Positions 44,519 through 52,647 of a stretch of 64,000 nt of DNA are shown piece by piece. The notes under the pieces were generated by a model. The model ran no database searches, had not been told where the DNA came from, and was given only the letters and a program-made list of their open reading frames with translations. Made by a program: the position numbers and the translations under genes. Source of the stretch: Neorhizobium sp. JUb45 (GTDB lineage Bacteria > Pseudomonadota > Alphaproteobacteria > Rhizobiales > Rhizobiaceae); contig NZ_SLYW01000001.1 of NCBI RefSeq assembly GCF_004343585.1, positions 124,001 through 188,000 on the forward strand. Direction: 5' to 3'. Positions within the stretch are counted from its first letter, which is position 1. Every line of letters starts with the position of its first letter.

Positions 44519-45700
44519 TCACGCCTTCGCAGCCAGCCGTCCCGCCAGCGCGGCAATCCGCGCCATCGCGGTTGCCAGCACATCTTCCGGCACCGTCAGC
44601 GAAATGCGCAGGAAACCGGCGGCCTGATCGCCGAACGACGTCCCCGGCATCACCGCCACCTTTTCCTCGCGCAATAATTCCCAGGCAAATTCCTCGCCGC
44701 CCAAACCGGTGGCCGTCACATCCAGCAGGATGAACATGCCGCCTTCCGGCAGCATCGGCTTGACCAGATTGCTGCCGGCAAAGCTTTTGGCGACGATTTC
44801 GGCGCGGCGGGCGTAATTGCCGCGCATGATGTCGGCGGTGTCGAAATGATGAGAGAGCGCCAGCGCCGTCATGTCGGAAATGAACGGCTGCACGCCAAAC
44901 AGCATGGTTTCCGAAACCGGCAGCACCTTTTCGCAGAACTCTTCCGGGCCGGCAGCCCAGCCGCTGCGGAAGCCCGGTGCGGCGTGTGATTTCGAGATCG
45001 ACGAGACGGCGATGGTGCGGTCGGCCAGTTCGGGCAAATCGAAGGGCGAGGCGAATTTGACGCCGTCGAAGATCAGTTCCTCATAGACTTCGTCGGAAAC
45101 GATCCAGAGATCGTGTTTGCGGCAGACTTCGCCGATGGCGGCGATTTCGGCCTGCGTCAGCACGGCGCCGGTCGGGTTGTGCGGGGTGTTGAGCAGAAGT
45201 ACACGCGCTTCAGGCGTGATCGCCCGTTCCAGATCGGCGGCCTGCAGATGAAACTTCTTTTCCGGGCGCAGCGGCACCGGGATCATGTGCGCACCGGTGG
45301 AGGCGATCACGCCTTCATAGGTGGCATACAGCGGATCGCCGACCAGCACGCCGTCGCCGCGCTCGACGAGACCGGTCATGACGCCGTAAAGCGCCGTCTG
45401 GGTGCCGGGGAAGCAGAGAAAATTGCGCTCGCTGATGCCGGCGCGGCGCTTCGAATACTTTTCCACCAGCGCCTTCAGCACCGCCGGTTCGCCGCGACCG
45501 TTGGAATAACGCGTGCGTCCGGCATACATGGCGCGCGAGGCTTCATCGAGCAGGGCCTGATCGGGTGCCACATCCGGCTCGCCGATCGTCAGTTCGATAA
45601 TGTCTTCGCCGGCCGCCTTCATGCGCCGTGCATTGGTGTGAAGGGCCCAGCGACCGGAGCCGAGATGGGCGAGGCGGTCGGTGATGGAGGCGTAACGCAT
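44519..45700 (-). CDS. PLP-dependent aminotransferase, arginine:pyruvate transaminase (AruH)-like
   Basis: 393 aa. The ATG at 45700 shares its A with the TetR stop (TGATG). Fold-type I class I/II motifs: LLLNTPHNPTGAVLTQAEIA, DLWIVSDEVYEELIFDGVKF, and the PLP Lys in AVSSISKSHAAPGFRSGW. Opening MRYASITDRLA and the SDEVYEELIFDG and SKSHA stretches resemble P. aeruginosa AruH, which moves the amino group of arginine to pyruvate. The DDAH-like hydrolase and polar amino acid transporter around it fit arginine-type substrates. Aspartate or other aminotransferase activity is not excluded. Confidence 0.8.
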   Translation of the reverse strand: MRYASITDRLAHLGSGRWALHTNARRMKAAGEDIIELTIGEPDVAPDQALLDEASRAMYAGRTRYSNGRGEPAVLKALVEKYSKRRAGISERNFLCFPGTQTALYGVMTGLVERGDGVLVGDPLYATYEGVIASTGAHMIPVPLRPEKKFHLQAADLERAITPEARVLLLNTPHNPTGAVLTQAEIAAIGEVCRKHDLWIVSDEVYEELIFDGVKFASPFDLPELADRTIAVSSISKSHAAPGFRSGWAAGPEEFCEKVLPVSETMLFGVQPFISDMTALALSHHFDTADIMRGNYARRAEIVAKSFAGSNLVKPMLPEGGMFILLDVTATGLGGEEFAWELLREEKVAVMPGTSFGDQAAGFLRISLTVPEDVLATAMARIAALAGRLAAKA

Positions 45701-46395
45701 CAAATGTCTTTCTTCAGTGGGTCGGCGGGTGGGATGCCATCTGCACCCTGTGTGTCGTCTGTCTGCACCGAAAGGTCGCCGGATTTCAAGCCAAGCAGCG
45801 TCTCGACCGAACGAAAGGCCAGCGCCTGCAGTTCGCCTTCGGCGAACAGGTCATCTGCCAGCGTTGCTTCCAGCCAGAGCCCGTCGAGAAGTCCTGTCAG
45901 TGCGACCGTGTGGTGATGGCAGCGCGCGACTTCTTCCGGTCGATTGTTTTCGATGAAGAAATCGCGGAGCAGGTTTTCAAGTGCGGTCAAAATGGCCGTG
46001 TAGTTTTCGCGGTGGATGGCGGCAAAGGTCGGATCGTGCCTGATATGGCCGATAAAGGCCGCCCAGAGCGACAGCATGCGCGGATCGGTAACGCTGGCCG
46101 AGTGGTTGGCATCGATGAAACGGCCAAGCCGCTGTTTGGCTGTGCCGGCGCTGTTGGCCGCCTCGATGGAGCCGGAGGTCATGGCCGCCATCATCTCGCG
46201 ATAGGCGGCCTGCATCATCTGGTCCTTGCTGTCGAAATAGTGCCGGATCAGGCCGCCGGTGACACCGGCGCGGGCTGCGATCTGGCGCACTGTGGCGCCC
46301 TGTATGCCGAATTCGGCAATACAGTCGAGCGTTGCGGCAATGAGATCCTCACGCCGCTCCGTTTCGCTTGCCCGATGAAAGGTCCGTCGGCTCAA
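45700..46395 (-). CDS. TetR-family regulator (BetI-like)
   Basis: 231 aa from a TTG start at 46395, preceded by GGGAGA and overlapping the upstream stop (TTGA); an ATG at 46428 would add 11 residues. The first residues SRRTFHRASETERREDLIAA and the helix-turn-helix GIQGATVRQIAARAGVTGGL then IRHYFDSKDQMMQAAY are the TetR/BetI pattern. The C-terminal region (LGRFIDANHS, HHHTVALTGLLDGLWLEATL) is also BetI-like. Lies in an operon with the hydrolase and aminotransferase; a likely operator is the inverted repeat at 47370-47390. Confidence 0.88.
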   Translation of the reverse strand: MSRRTFHRASETERREDLIAATLDCIAEFGIQGATVRQIAARAGVTGGLIRHYFDSKDQMMQAAYREMMAAMTSGSIEAANSAGTAKQRLGRFIDANHSASVTDPRMLSLWAAFIGHIRHDPTFAAIHRENYTAILTALENLLRDFFIENNRPEEVARCHHHTVALTGLLDGLWLEATLADDLFAEGELQALAFRSVETLLGLKSGDLSVQTDDTQGADGIPPADPLKKDI

Positions 46396-47270
46396 TTTTT
46401 CTCCCGAAGAATGGGGCGGGTGAGGCATGTCGGCCCGCCCTCGCAGGCGATGCAGAGCGCATCCGCCTCAAACGTTTCGACCTTGCAGCCATGCGCTTCC
46501 ATCGCCGCCTTGGTGTCCGGAAAGCCGCTGACCATGATGACATGGTTCGGCGTGACCGGTAGAACGTTGAGGTTGAGGCCGTTGCTGGCCGCAAAATCCG
46601 CTTCCGGGGCGTGGATCAGCGTATACTCACGTTCGCGCAGCAGCATATAGAATGCGGCGGGCATCAGCGGCGCATGCACCAGCGCCAGTTTCGGCGCCAG
46701 CGGGCTCATCACCGACATCAGATGCAGGCAGGCTTCCTCGCCCTGCCACAGCGGCAGGTCGAAACCGAGGACGGTGACGCCGATTTCTGCAAGGATCGTC
46801 TGCATCTGCTCGATGCCGGCCTGGTTGGAACGCACGCCGCGGCCGATCGCCAGCGTCTTGTGATCCACCCAGATGCAATCGCCGCCTTCCACCGTGCCCG
46901 GCGCTTGGATGCGGCCGAGGATCGGGATGCCGGCATCCCGATAGGTCTTTTCGTGCAATTCCGGTTCGGCTGCGCGCAGCGGCTTGCCCATGCGCAGGAT
47001 CACGGCGCCCTTGTCGGTCATCAGCGAGGGGTCGTGGGTGAACATGCTGTCGGCCAGGCCGTCGCCGTCATCCTCGATCCACAGAACCTCCGCGCCGGAC
47101 TTTTCCACAAGGCCTGCAAACACCTTGTGCTGTTCGATCGCCTTGTTTGCGTCGAAGGTCGGGCCGTAGTGCCAGTTTGCCGCATCCGCAGCCAGAAGGC
47201 TTTTTCCCGGCCGGCGCATCATCACCCGCAACAGCCGTTCAGACATGGCCTGGGAGCCGTATTCGCTCAT
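46392..47270 (-). CDS. Dimethylarginine dimethylaminohydrolase (DDAH)-like amidinohydrolase
   Basis: 292 aa. GAGGGG precedes the ATG at 47270. Guanidine-modifying superfamily motifs: GTVEGGDCIWVDHKTLAIGR with the substrate-binding Glu/Asp, ACLHLMSVMSPLA with the catalytic His, and CEGGPTCLTRPI with the Cys nucleophile near the C-terminus. DDAH splits N-methylarginines to citrulline and methylamines; arginine deiminase and other amidinotransferases are relatives. The aminotransferase, transporter and regulator next to it support an arginine derivative as substrate. First gene of the leftward unit. Confidence 0.82.
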   Translation of the reverse strand: MSEYGSQAMSERLLRVMMRRPGKSLLAADAANWHYGPTFDANKAIEQHKVFAGLVEKSGAEVLWIEDDGDGLADSMFTHDPSLMTDKGAVILRMGKPLRAAEPELHEKTYRDAGIPILGRIQAPGTVEGGDCIWVDHKTLAIGRGVRSNQAGIEQMQTILAEIGVTVLGFDLPLWQGEEACLHLMSVMSPLAPKLALVHAPLMPAAFYMLLREREYTLIHAPEADFAASNGLNLNVLPVTPNHVIMVSGFPDTKAAMEAHGCKVETFEADALCIACEGGPTCLTRPILREKN

Positions 47271-47369
47271 GTAAAAAACCCCTCGAAAGCTATGGGTTGA
47301 TCTGTTCCGGGCAACACAATGGCCCGGTCAGGTTGTGTGTTTGGCTTATTATACGCTTGAGTAATTTTT

Positions 47370-47390
47370 GGACAAGTGCAAAACTTGCCC
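47370..47390. promoter_or_regulatory. Inverted repeat, candidate TetR operator
   Basis: CAAGT (47373-47377), GCAAA, ACTTG (47383-47387), extended outward to GG at 47370-47371 and CC at 47389-47390 with one mismatched pair. It lies in the divergent region between the hydrolase unit and the amino acid transporter, with TTTT before and AAAA after it. Confidence 0.5.
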
Positions 47391-47492
47391 CAAAATCGGG
47401 CTGCAATTCCAGCAGGTGGTCCGAAGATATGCGCTGGGGGAACATGTCAAAACAGCAGATCGGGCGGCAAACGCCCGGCGGTGACGGTGTGA

Positions 47493-48266
47493 ATGAGTGA
47501 TACGGCGCAAGCCATCGAGGTCCGCGACCTCCACAAGCGGTTTGGCCCGCTTGAGGTCCTGAAGGGTGTGTCCCTGACGGCCAAACAGGGTGATGTCATC
47601 GCCATTATCGGCGGTTCGGGGTCCGGCAAGTCGACGCTTTTGCGTTGCATCAACATGCTGGAACTGCCCAGTGCCGGTTCGGTAACGGTGCATGGCGAAA
47701 CAATCGAGATGAAAACCGACGGTCATGGCGGGCTGATCCCGTCCAACCGCCGTCAGGTGCAGCGCATCCGCACCCGGCTCGGCATGGTGTTCCAGAGTTT
47801 CAATCTCTGGCAGCACATGACGGTTCTGCAGAATGTCATCGAAGTGCCGGTGCATGTGCTGAAACAGCCACGCGACGAAGCGATCGCGGTGGCCGAGACC
47901 CTCCTGAAACGCGTCGGGCTCTATGAAAAGCGCGATGCCTATCCCGCCTTCATGTCCGGTGGCCAGCAGCAGCGTGCGGCAATTGCCCGTGCGCTCGCCA
48001 TCCAGCCGCTGGTCATGCTGTTCGACGAACCGACCTCGGCGCTCGACCCGGAACTGGTCGGCGAGGTTCTCTCCGTCATCGGCGATCTGGCGCGCGAAAA
48101 GCGCACGATGATCCTCGTTACCCACGAGATGAAGTTTGCCCGTCAGGTGGCGAGCCATGTGGTTTTCCTGCATGGCGGCGTCATCGAGGAACAGGGCCCG
48201 CCTCAGGCGATTTTCGAAGATCCGAAATCGGAGCGGCTGAAGAAGTTCATCAGCTCCATCCATTAA
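47493..48266 (+). CDS. Polar amino acid ABC transporter ATPase, HisP-like
   Basis: 257 aa. Walker A GGSGSGKSTLLRCINMLE, Q-loop MVFQSFNLWQHMTVLQNVIE, signature MSGGQQQRAAIARAL, Walker B VMLFDEPTSALDPEL and H-switch LVTHEMKFARQVASH. The FNLWxHMT and DEPTSALDPELV stretches are typical of HisP/GlnQ ATPases. First gene of a rightward operon with a binding protein and two permeases. Being divergent from the hydrolase-aminotransferase genes it probably imports their substrate. Confidence 0.92.
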   Translation: MSDTAQAIEVRDLHKRFGPLEVLKGVSLTAKQGDVIAIIGGSGSGKSTLLRCINMLELPSAGSVTVHGETIEMKTDGHGGLIPSNRRQVQRIRTRLGMVFQSFNLWQHMTVLQNVIEVPVHVLKQPRDEAIAVAETLLKRVGLYEKRDAYPAFMSGGQQQRAAIARALAIQPLVMLFDEPTSALDPELVGEVLSVIGDLAREKRTMILVTHEMKFARQVASHVVFLHGGVIEEQGPPQAIFEDPKSERLKKFISSIH

Positions 48267-48305
48267 AGCAATCAAAAAACCTGCAAAACCTAAAGGGGAC
48301 AAACC

Positions 48306-49088
48306 ATGAAGAGCATTTTGAAGACGGTCGCGCTCGCAGCACTGGTTGGTGTTGCCGCTGTCGGCGCCGCATCGGCCGAACCGATCAAGGTCGGCGTTGC
48401 CGCAGAACCCTATCCGCCGTTCACCTCGCCGGATGCCAGCGGCAAGTGGGTCGGCTGGGAAGTCGAGTTCATGAACGCCGTCTGCGCCGAAGCAAAGCTG
48501 GAATGCGTCATCACCCCGGTCGCCTGGGACGGTATCATTCCGGCGCTGACCACCAAGAAGATCGACGCCATCATGTCGTCCATGTCGATCACCGACGAAC
48601 GCCTGAAGACGATCGATTTCTCCGACAAATATTACAACACCCCGACCGGCATCATCGGTCCGAAGTCGGAAAAGTTCACGGCAACGCCTGAAGGCCTCAA
48701 GGGCAAGATCCTCGGCGTTCAGGTTTCCACCATCCATGCCGAATATGCCCAGAAGCATTTCAAGGACGTGGTTTCCGAGATCAAGGAATACCAGACGCAG
48801 GATGAGGCCAATAACGACCTCGCCGCCGGCCGCGTCGATGCCGTTCAGGCCGATGCGATCACGCTCGACAGCTTCCTCGCGTCCGATCAGGGCAAGGAAT
48901 GCTGCGAAAGCAAGGGCAATGTCGTCGATGATCCGGCCGTTCTGGGTGCCGGCGTCGGCATCGGCCTGCGCAAGGATGAAACCGAGCTGAAGGGCAAGTT
49001 CAACGCCGCCATCAAGGCGATCCGTGCCAACGGAACCTATGACAAGTTCTCGAAGGCCTATTTCGATTTCGACGTCTACGGCAAGTGA
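48306..49088 (+). CDS. Polar amino acid-binding protein (Lys/Arg/Orn/His type)
   Basis: 260 aa. Signal peptide MKSILKTVALAALVGVAAVG, cut after ASA. Mature sequence IKVGVAAEPYPPFTSPDASG, GWEVEFMNAVCAEAKLEC, TKKIDAIMSSMSITDERLKT and IDFSDKYYNTPTGIIG: the family 3 (HisJ/ArgT) ligand-binding pattern. The acidic residues after the first strand fit a basic amino acid ligand. The stem-loop at 49104-49130 after the gene may give higher binding-protein mRNA. Confidence 0.9.
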   Translation: MKSILKTVALAALVGVAAVGAASAEPIKVGVAAEPYPPFTSPDASGKWVGWEVEFMNAVCAEAKLECVITPVAWDGIIPALTTKKIDAIMSSMSITDERLKTIDFSDKYYNTPTGIIGPKSEKFTATPEGLKGKILGVQVSTIHAEYAQKHFKDVVSEIKEYQTQDEANNDLAAGRVDAVQADAITLDSFLASDQGKECCESKGNVVDDPAVLGAGVGIGLRKDETELKGKFNAAIKAIRANGTYDKFSKAYFDFDVYGK

Positions 49089-49103
49089 TTGCCTGATTGC
49101 TTG

Positions 49104-49130
49104 CGGTTCCGGCGCCTGTCGCCGGGACCG
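49104..49130 (+). terminator. Intra-operon hairpin
   Basis: CGGTTCCGGC (49104-49113) pairs with GCCGGGACCG (49121-49130), then TTCTGTTTTG, between the binding-protein and permease genes. Probably a partial terminator. Confidence 0.5.
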
Positions 49131-49181
49131 TTCTGTTTTGATCCCTCCTGACGGAGCCGATCCTCGAATGGCGGTAATTTC

Positions 49182-49889
49182 ATGGACCTGAGCCTGCTTG
49201 CTTTATCTCCCCCCGGATGGGGTGGCGTTCTGCTGGCTGGTCTTTTCAGTTCGTTGCAGCTTGCGGTCGGCGGTTACCTGCTCGGCCTCATCATCGGTAT
49301 CGGCGGCGCCTCCGGCAAGCTGTATGGCGGGCCGATCGTTCGCGACCTGCTGGAAATCTACACGACGCTGGTGCGGGCCATTCCCGAACTGGTGCTGATC
49401 CTGCTGCTCTATTACGCCGGCACCGATCTGGTGAACCAGTTGACGGCGCTGCTCGGCCTGCCGTCGGTGGATATCAGCGGCCTTGCCGCCGGCATTTTTG
49501 TCATCGGCGTGGTGCAGGGAGCCTATTCGACCGAGGTTCTGCGCGGCGCCATCAAAGCCATTCCGGCCGGCCAGATCGAGGCGGCACGCGCCTATGGCAT
49601 GTCGCCGTTCATGACTTTGCGGCGCATCACCCTGCCGGCCATGCTGCCCTATGCCGTGCCGGGTCTGTCCAATCTCTGGCTGATCGCCACCAAGGATACG
49701 GCGCTTCTCGCCGTCGTCGGTTTCAGTGAACTGACGCTGGTGACGCGACAGGCTGCGGGCACGACCAAACATTACCTGACCTTCTTCCTCGCTGCCGGTG
49801 TGCTCTATCTCGCCGTGACGCTGGTCTCCAACATCGCCATCGGCGCCATCGAAAGACGGGCGCGACGGGGCATGGTGCGGGAGGCATGA
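49182..49889 (+). CDS. Polar amino acid ABC permease, HisQ-like
   Basis: 235 aa with five spans. EAA loop EAARAYGMSPFMTLRRITLP then AMLPYAVPGLSNLWLIATKD; upstream YTTLVRAIPELVLILLLYYA is the HisQ/HisM family motif. Overlaps the next permease gene by 4 bp. Confidence 0.92.
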   Translation: MDLSLLALSPPGWGGVLLAGLFSSLQLAVGGYLLGLIIGIGGASGKLYGGPIVRDLLEIYTTLVRAIPELVLILLLYYAGTDLVNQLTALLGLPSVDISGLAAGIFVIGVVQGAYSTEVLRGAIKAIPAGQIEAARAYGMSPFMTLRRITLPAMLPYAVPGLSNLWLIATKDTALLAVVGFSELTLVTRQAAGTTKHYLTFFLAAGVLYLAVTLVSNIAIGAIERRARRGMVREA

Positions 49890-50713
49890 CGGTGATGATG
49901 AAGGACGAAGCCACCATCCTGCCTGCCTACAAACCGCCAAAGGCACGCAGCCTGTTGGAGCCGCACCGGCTGTTCCTGATGGCTGTGTTTGTCGGCGTCT
50001 TTGCCTGTGCCGTCGTTTTCATGCGCTGGGACTGGCTGCCAAAATATCAGGACAGGCTGATCGCCGGCATCTGGCAGACGCTGGTGCTTCTTGCCACCAC
50101 ATCCTTCTTCGGCTTCCTGCTGGCCGTACCGCTCGGTTTGGTGCAGGTCACCGGGCCGCGACCGTTGAAATGGCTGGCAAACGGTTTCTGCACAATCATT
50201 CGCGGCACGCCGCTGCTGTTGCAGCTCTGGTTGCTTTATTACGGTCTCGGCTCTCTGTTTGCGCAGTTTCCGGAAATCCGCCAGTCGTTCATGTGGCCTT
50301 ATCTGCGCCAAGCTTGGCCCTATGGTTTCACGGCGCTGATGCTGTCCTTCGCGGCTTATGAAGGCGAAGTCATGCGCGGCGCCTTTGCCGGTGTGCCGAG
50401 GGGCGAACTGGAGGCGGCACGCGCCTTCGGCATGCGCCGTTTCACCATGTTCCGCCGCATCTGGCTGCCGCGCGCCATCCAGCGTTCGCTGCCGACGCTG
50501 AACGGCGAGACCGTTCTGCAGTTGAAGTCGACCCCTCTCGTCGCAACCATTACCGTGATGGATACCTATTCGGTGATCGCCAAGGTTCGCTCGGATACGC
50601 TGCTGACCTACGAGCCGCTTCTGCTTCTGGCGCTGATCTATCTGGTGCTGACCGGCATTCTGGTCGTTGCCTTCCGTTATCTGGAAAACCGCGTTCCCAA
50701 CCGCGGCGCCTGA
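49886..50713 (+). CDS. Polar amino acid ABC permease, HisM-like
   Basis: 275 aa. Five spans; EAARAFGMRRFTMFRRIWLP then RAIQRSLPTLNGETVLQLKS as EAA loop, with FCTIIRGTPLLLQLWLLYYG. N-terminal 40 residues are an unusual hydrophilic tail. Partner of the HisQ-like subunit, last gene of the operon, followed by a perfect hairpin. Confidence 0.92.
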   Translation: MTVMMKDEATILPAYKPPKARSLLEPHRLFLMAVFVGVFACAVVFMRWDWLPKYQDRLIAGIWQTLVLLATTSFFGFLLAVPLGLVQVTGPRPLKWLANGFCTIIRGTPLLLQLWLLYYGLGSLFAQFPEIRQSFMWPYLRQAWPYGFTALMLSFAAYEGEVMRGAFAGVPRGELEAARAFGMRRFTMFRRIWLPRAIQRSLPTLNGETVLQLKSTPLVATITVMDTYSVIAKVRSDTLLTYEPLLLLALIYLVLTGILVVAFRYLENRVPNRGA

Positions 50714-50728
50714 TGTCCCCAAAGAAAA

Positions 50729-50756
50729 GGCGCTTCCCTCATCTAAGGGAAGCGCC
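50729..50756. terminator. Perfect hairpin between convergent genes
   Basis: GGCGCTTCCCT (50729-50739), 6-bp loop, AGGGAAGCGCC (50746-50756). No T-run, but the stem is perfect and it separates the permease gene from the leftward nuclease-type gene. Confidence 0.65.
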
Positions 50757-50844
50757 AGACGGGGAGGTATCCATGACGCGCCGCCGCGGTTGGATGCGTC
50801 GGCACGGGCTGTCAACTTTCCTATCGTGATTTGGTTCCGCCGCC

Positions 50845-51612
50845 TCAGAATTCGATCGTCACCAGCAATGGCAGATGATCGGAGGCCAGCCGCGTCAGCG
50901 GCGTCGAGACAGCCTTGGCTTCGATGATTTTGGGGCCGCCCGCAACAAACACATGGTCCAGCCGCAGCAGCGGAAAACGAGACGGAAAGGTGCGGCTTGC
51001 CACCTTGCCGGTTTCGACGCCGATATCGCGCATCGTCGATGCCAGTTGCCTATAGGCGGGGGATGAGGGGATGGAGTTGAAATCCCCCATCAGCAGGCGT
51101 GGTTTTCCCAGCGCATCGGGGTGGCCGATCCAGTCCGGCCCGGTGATGATCGCCGACTGGCGCACACGCTCGCGGCGAAACAGCCCGAGATGGGTGTTGA
51201 ACACCTGCAAGGGCCGTCCGCCGATATCGATTTCCGCCCACAAGGCACCACGCGGTTCGCCGTAGGATGGCAGGGCATCGGCCTTGATCAGGCGCGTCGG
51301 AAAGGCGGAGAGGATGGCGTCGCCGTAATTTTCCTCCTCGACACGCAGGGCCGGGTGGAAATGAAAATCCATTTTCAACAGCGAGGCGATGGCATGCGCC
51401 TGATCGATGCCGCCGCTGCGCTTGCGGCCGACATCGAGTTCCTGCAGGCCGATGATATCCGGCTCCAGCCCGGCGATCACATCGGCGATGCGGGCCGGAT
51501 CGAGTTTCTTGTCGGTGCCGATACAGGAATGCACGTTGTAGCTCAGGATCCTGAGCTGGCGGGCCTGTGTTTCAGGCGTGATCGGGGCAGAAATTGTCGG
51601 GCGGTCGTTCAT
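50845..51612 (-). CDS. Endonuclease/exonuclease/phosphatase-family protein, YbhP-like
   Basis: 255 aa. EEP-fold motifs: LRILSYNVHSCIG near the N-terminus, IIGLQELDVGRKRSGG with the metal-binding Glu, FNTHLGLFRRERV, RLLMGDFNSIPSS, RLDHVFVAGG and the closing ASDHLPLLVTIEF with the catalytic Asp-His. Mg-dependent phosphodiesterase fold. E. coli YbhP is encoded next to ClsB (YbhO) and YbhN; all three homologues occur here within 3.3 kb, though not in one operon. A role in phospholipid handling is suggested by that context. Confidence 0.85.
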   Translation of the reverse strand: MNDRPTISAPITPETQARQLRILSYNVHSCIGTDKKLDPARIADVIAGLEPDIIGLQELDVGRKRSGGIDQAHAIASLLKMDFHFHPALRVEEENYGDAILSAFPTRLIKADALPSYGEPRGALWAEIDIGGRPLQVFNTHLGLFRRERVRQSAIITGPDWIGHPDALGKPRLLMGDFNSIPSSPAYRQLASTMRDIGVETGKVASRTFPSRFPLLRLDHVFVAGGPKIIEAKAVSTPLTRLASDHLPLLVTIEF

Positions 51613-51696
51613 GACGCAGGGAACACCTTCGGCAGTGTTTTCGTTCCGCTTTCACGACCGAAATCCACAAGAGCATAATTGCAGGAGCGAGACAGG

Positions 51697-52647
51697 GTGA
51701 AGCGCCATTTAATCAGGATCGTTATCGCGCTTGCCGTCTGCATTGCCGCCTGGCTGGTTTATCGGGCGTTAGGGCGCTACAGCATCGCCGATATCAGCGC
51801 CTCCATGGATGCCATTCCGGCGGTGCGCATCGCCAGCGGTTTTGCCTTCGTGATCGCCTCCTATGTCTGCCTCAGCTGGTTCGACATGCTGGGCCTGAAA
51901 TATGTCGGAAAGCCACTGGCTTACCGGCGGGCGGCGCTGGCATCCTTCACAGCCTTGTCCATCGGCCACAATATCGGCGTCGCGGCGCTTTCCAGCGGCA
52001 CGGTGCGTTATCGCTTTTATGCGCGCTGGGGGCTCACCGGCGAACAGGTGGCAAAAATCATCCTGTTCTGCGGTGTCACGGTGGCGCTCGGTCTGGTGAC
52101 GCTGGCGGGACTGGCGCTGGTGCTGCAGCCGGGGCAGGGGCTGGAACTGCTGGAGCTGGACGAAGGCGCGAAACGGCTGCTCGGGTTCATTCTGCTGGCC
52201 GCGCCGGTTCTTTATGTCGGTTTCTGCGCGAAGGTCCGAAAGCCGCTCCGGCTGCGGTCGTGGCGGCTGGAGCCGCCGTCGGCCGGTATCGCCATTGCTC
52301 AGGTCACGGTCGGCACGGCCAATTTCGCCTGTGTGGCGGCAGCGCTCTACCAGTTGATGACGGCGTTTACCGATGCCGGTTATCTGGAAGTGGCGGCGGC
52401 TTACGTGACGGCCATGCTGGCCGCCATTCTCAGCCATGTGCCGGGCGGTCTCGGCGTGCTGGAAGCCGCCATGCTCAGCCTGATGCCGGCCAGCGCCTCG
52501 ATCGGCGCACTGGTGGTGTTTCGGGCGCTTTATTATTTCGTGCCGCTCGTCATCGGCGTGCCGTTGCTGATCGCCAGCGAGGCCTATTATCGCCGTCGGC
52601 CGGTGCCGTCAGCGCAACAGCCCCAGGGTCAGCCGCGAGAGGCTTAG
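51697..52647 (+). CDS. YbhN/UPF0104-family integral membrane protein
   Basis: 316 aa. The GTG at 51697 lies 9 bp after AGGAG. About eight membrane spans. The family motifs SIGHNIGVAALSSGTVRYRF and LSHVPGGLGVLEAAMLSLM match the lysylphosphatidylglycerol synthetase-type membrane domain (MprF N-terminal flippase-like). YbhN in E. coli is encoded with the cardiolipin synthase ClsB. The gene's 3' end overlaps the end of the convergent phospholipase D gene by 39 bp. A lipid transport role is inferred. Confidence 0.85.
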   Translation: MKRHLIRIVIALAVCIAAWLVYRALGRYSIADISASMDAIPAVRIASGFAFVIASYVCLSWFDMLGLKYVGKPLAYRRAALASFTALSIGHNIGVAALSSGTVRYRFYARWGLTGEQVAKIILFCGVTVALGLVTLAGLALVLQPGQGLELLELDEGAKRLLGFILLAAPVLYVGFCAKVRKPLRLRSWRLEPPSAGIAIAQVTVGTANFACVAAALYQLMTAFTDAGYLEVAAAYVTAMLAAILSHVPGGLGVLEAAMLSLMPASASIGALVVFRALYYFVPLVIGVPLLIASEAYYRRRPVPSAQQPQGQPREA

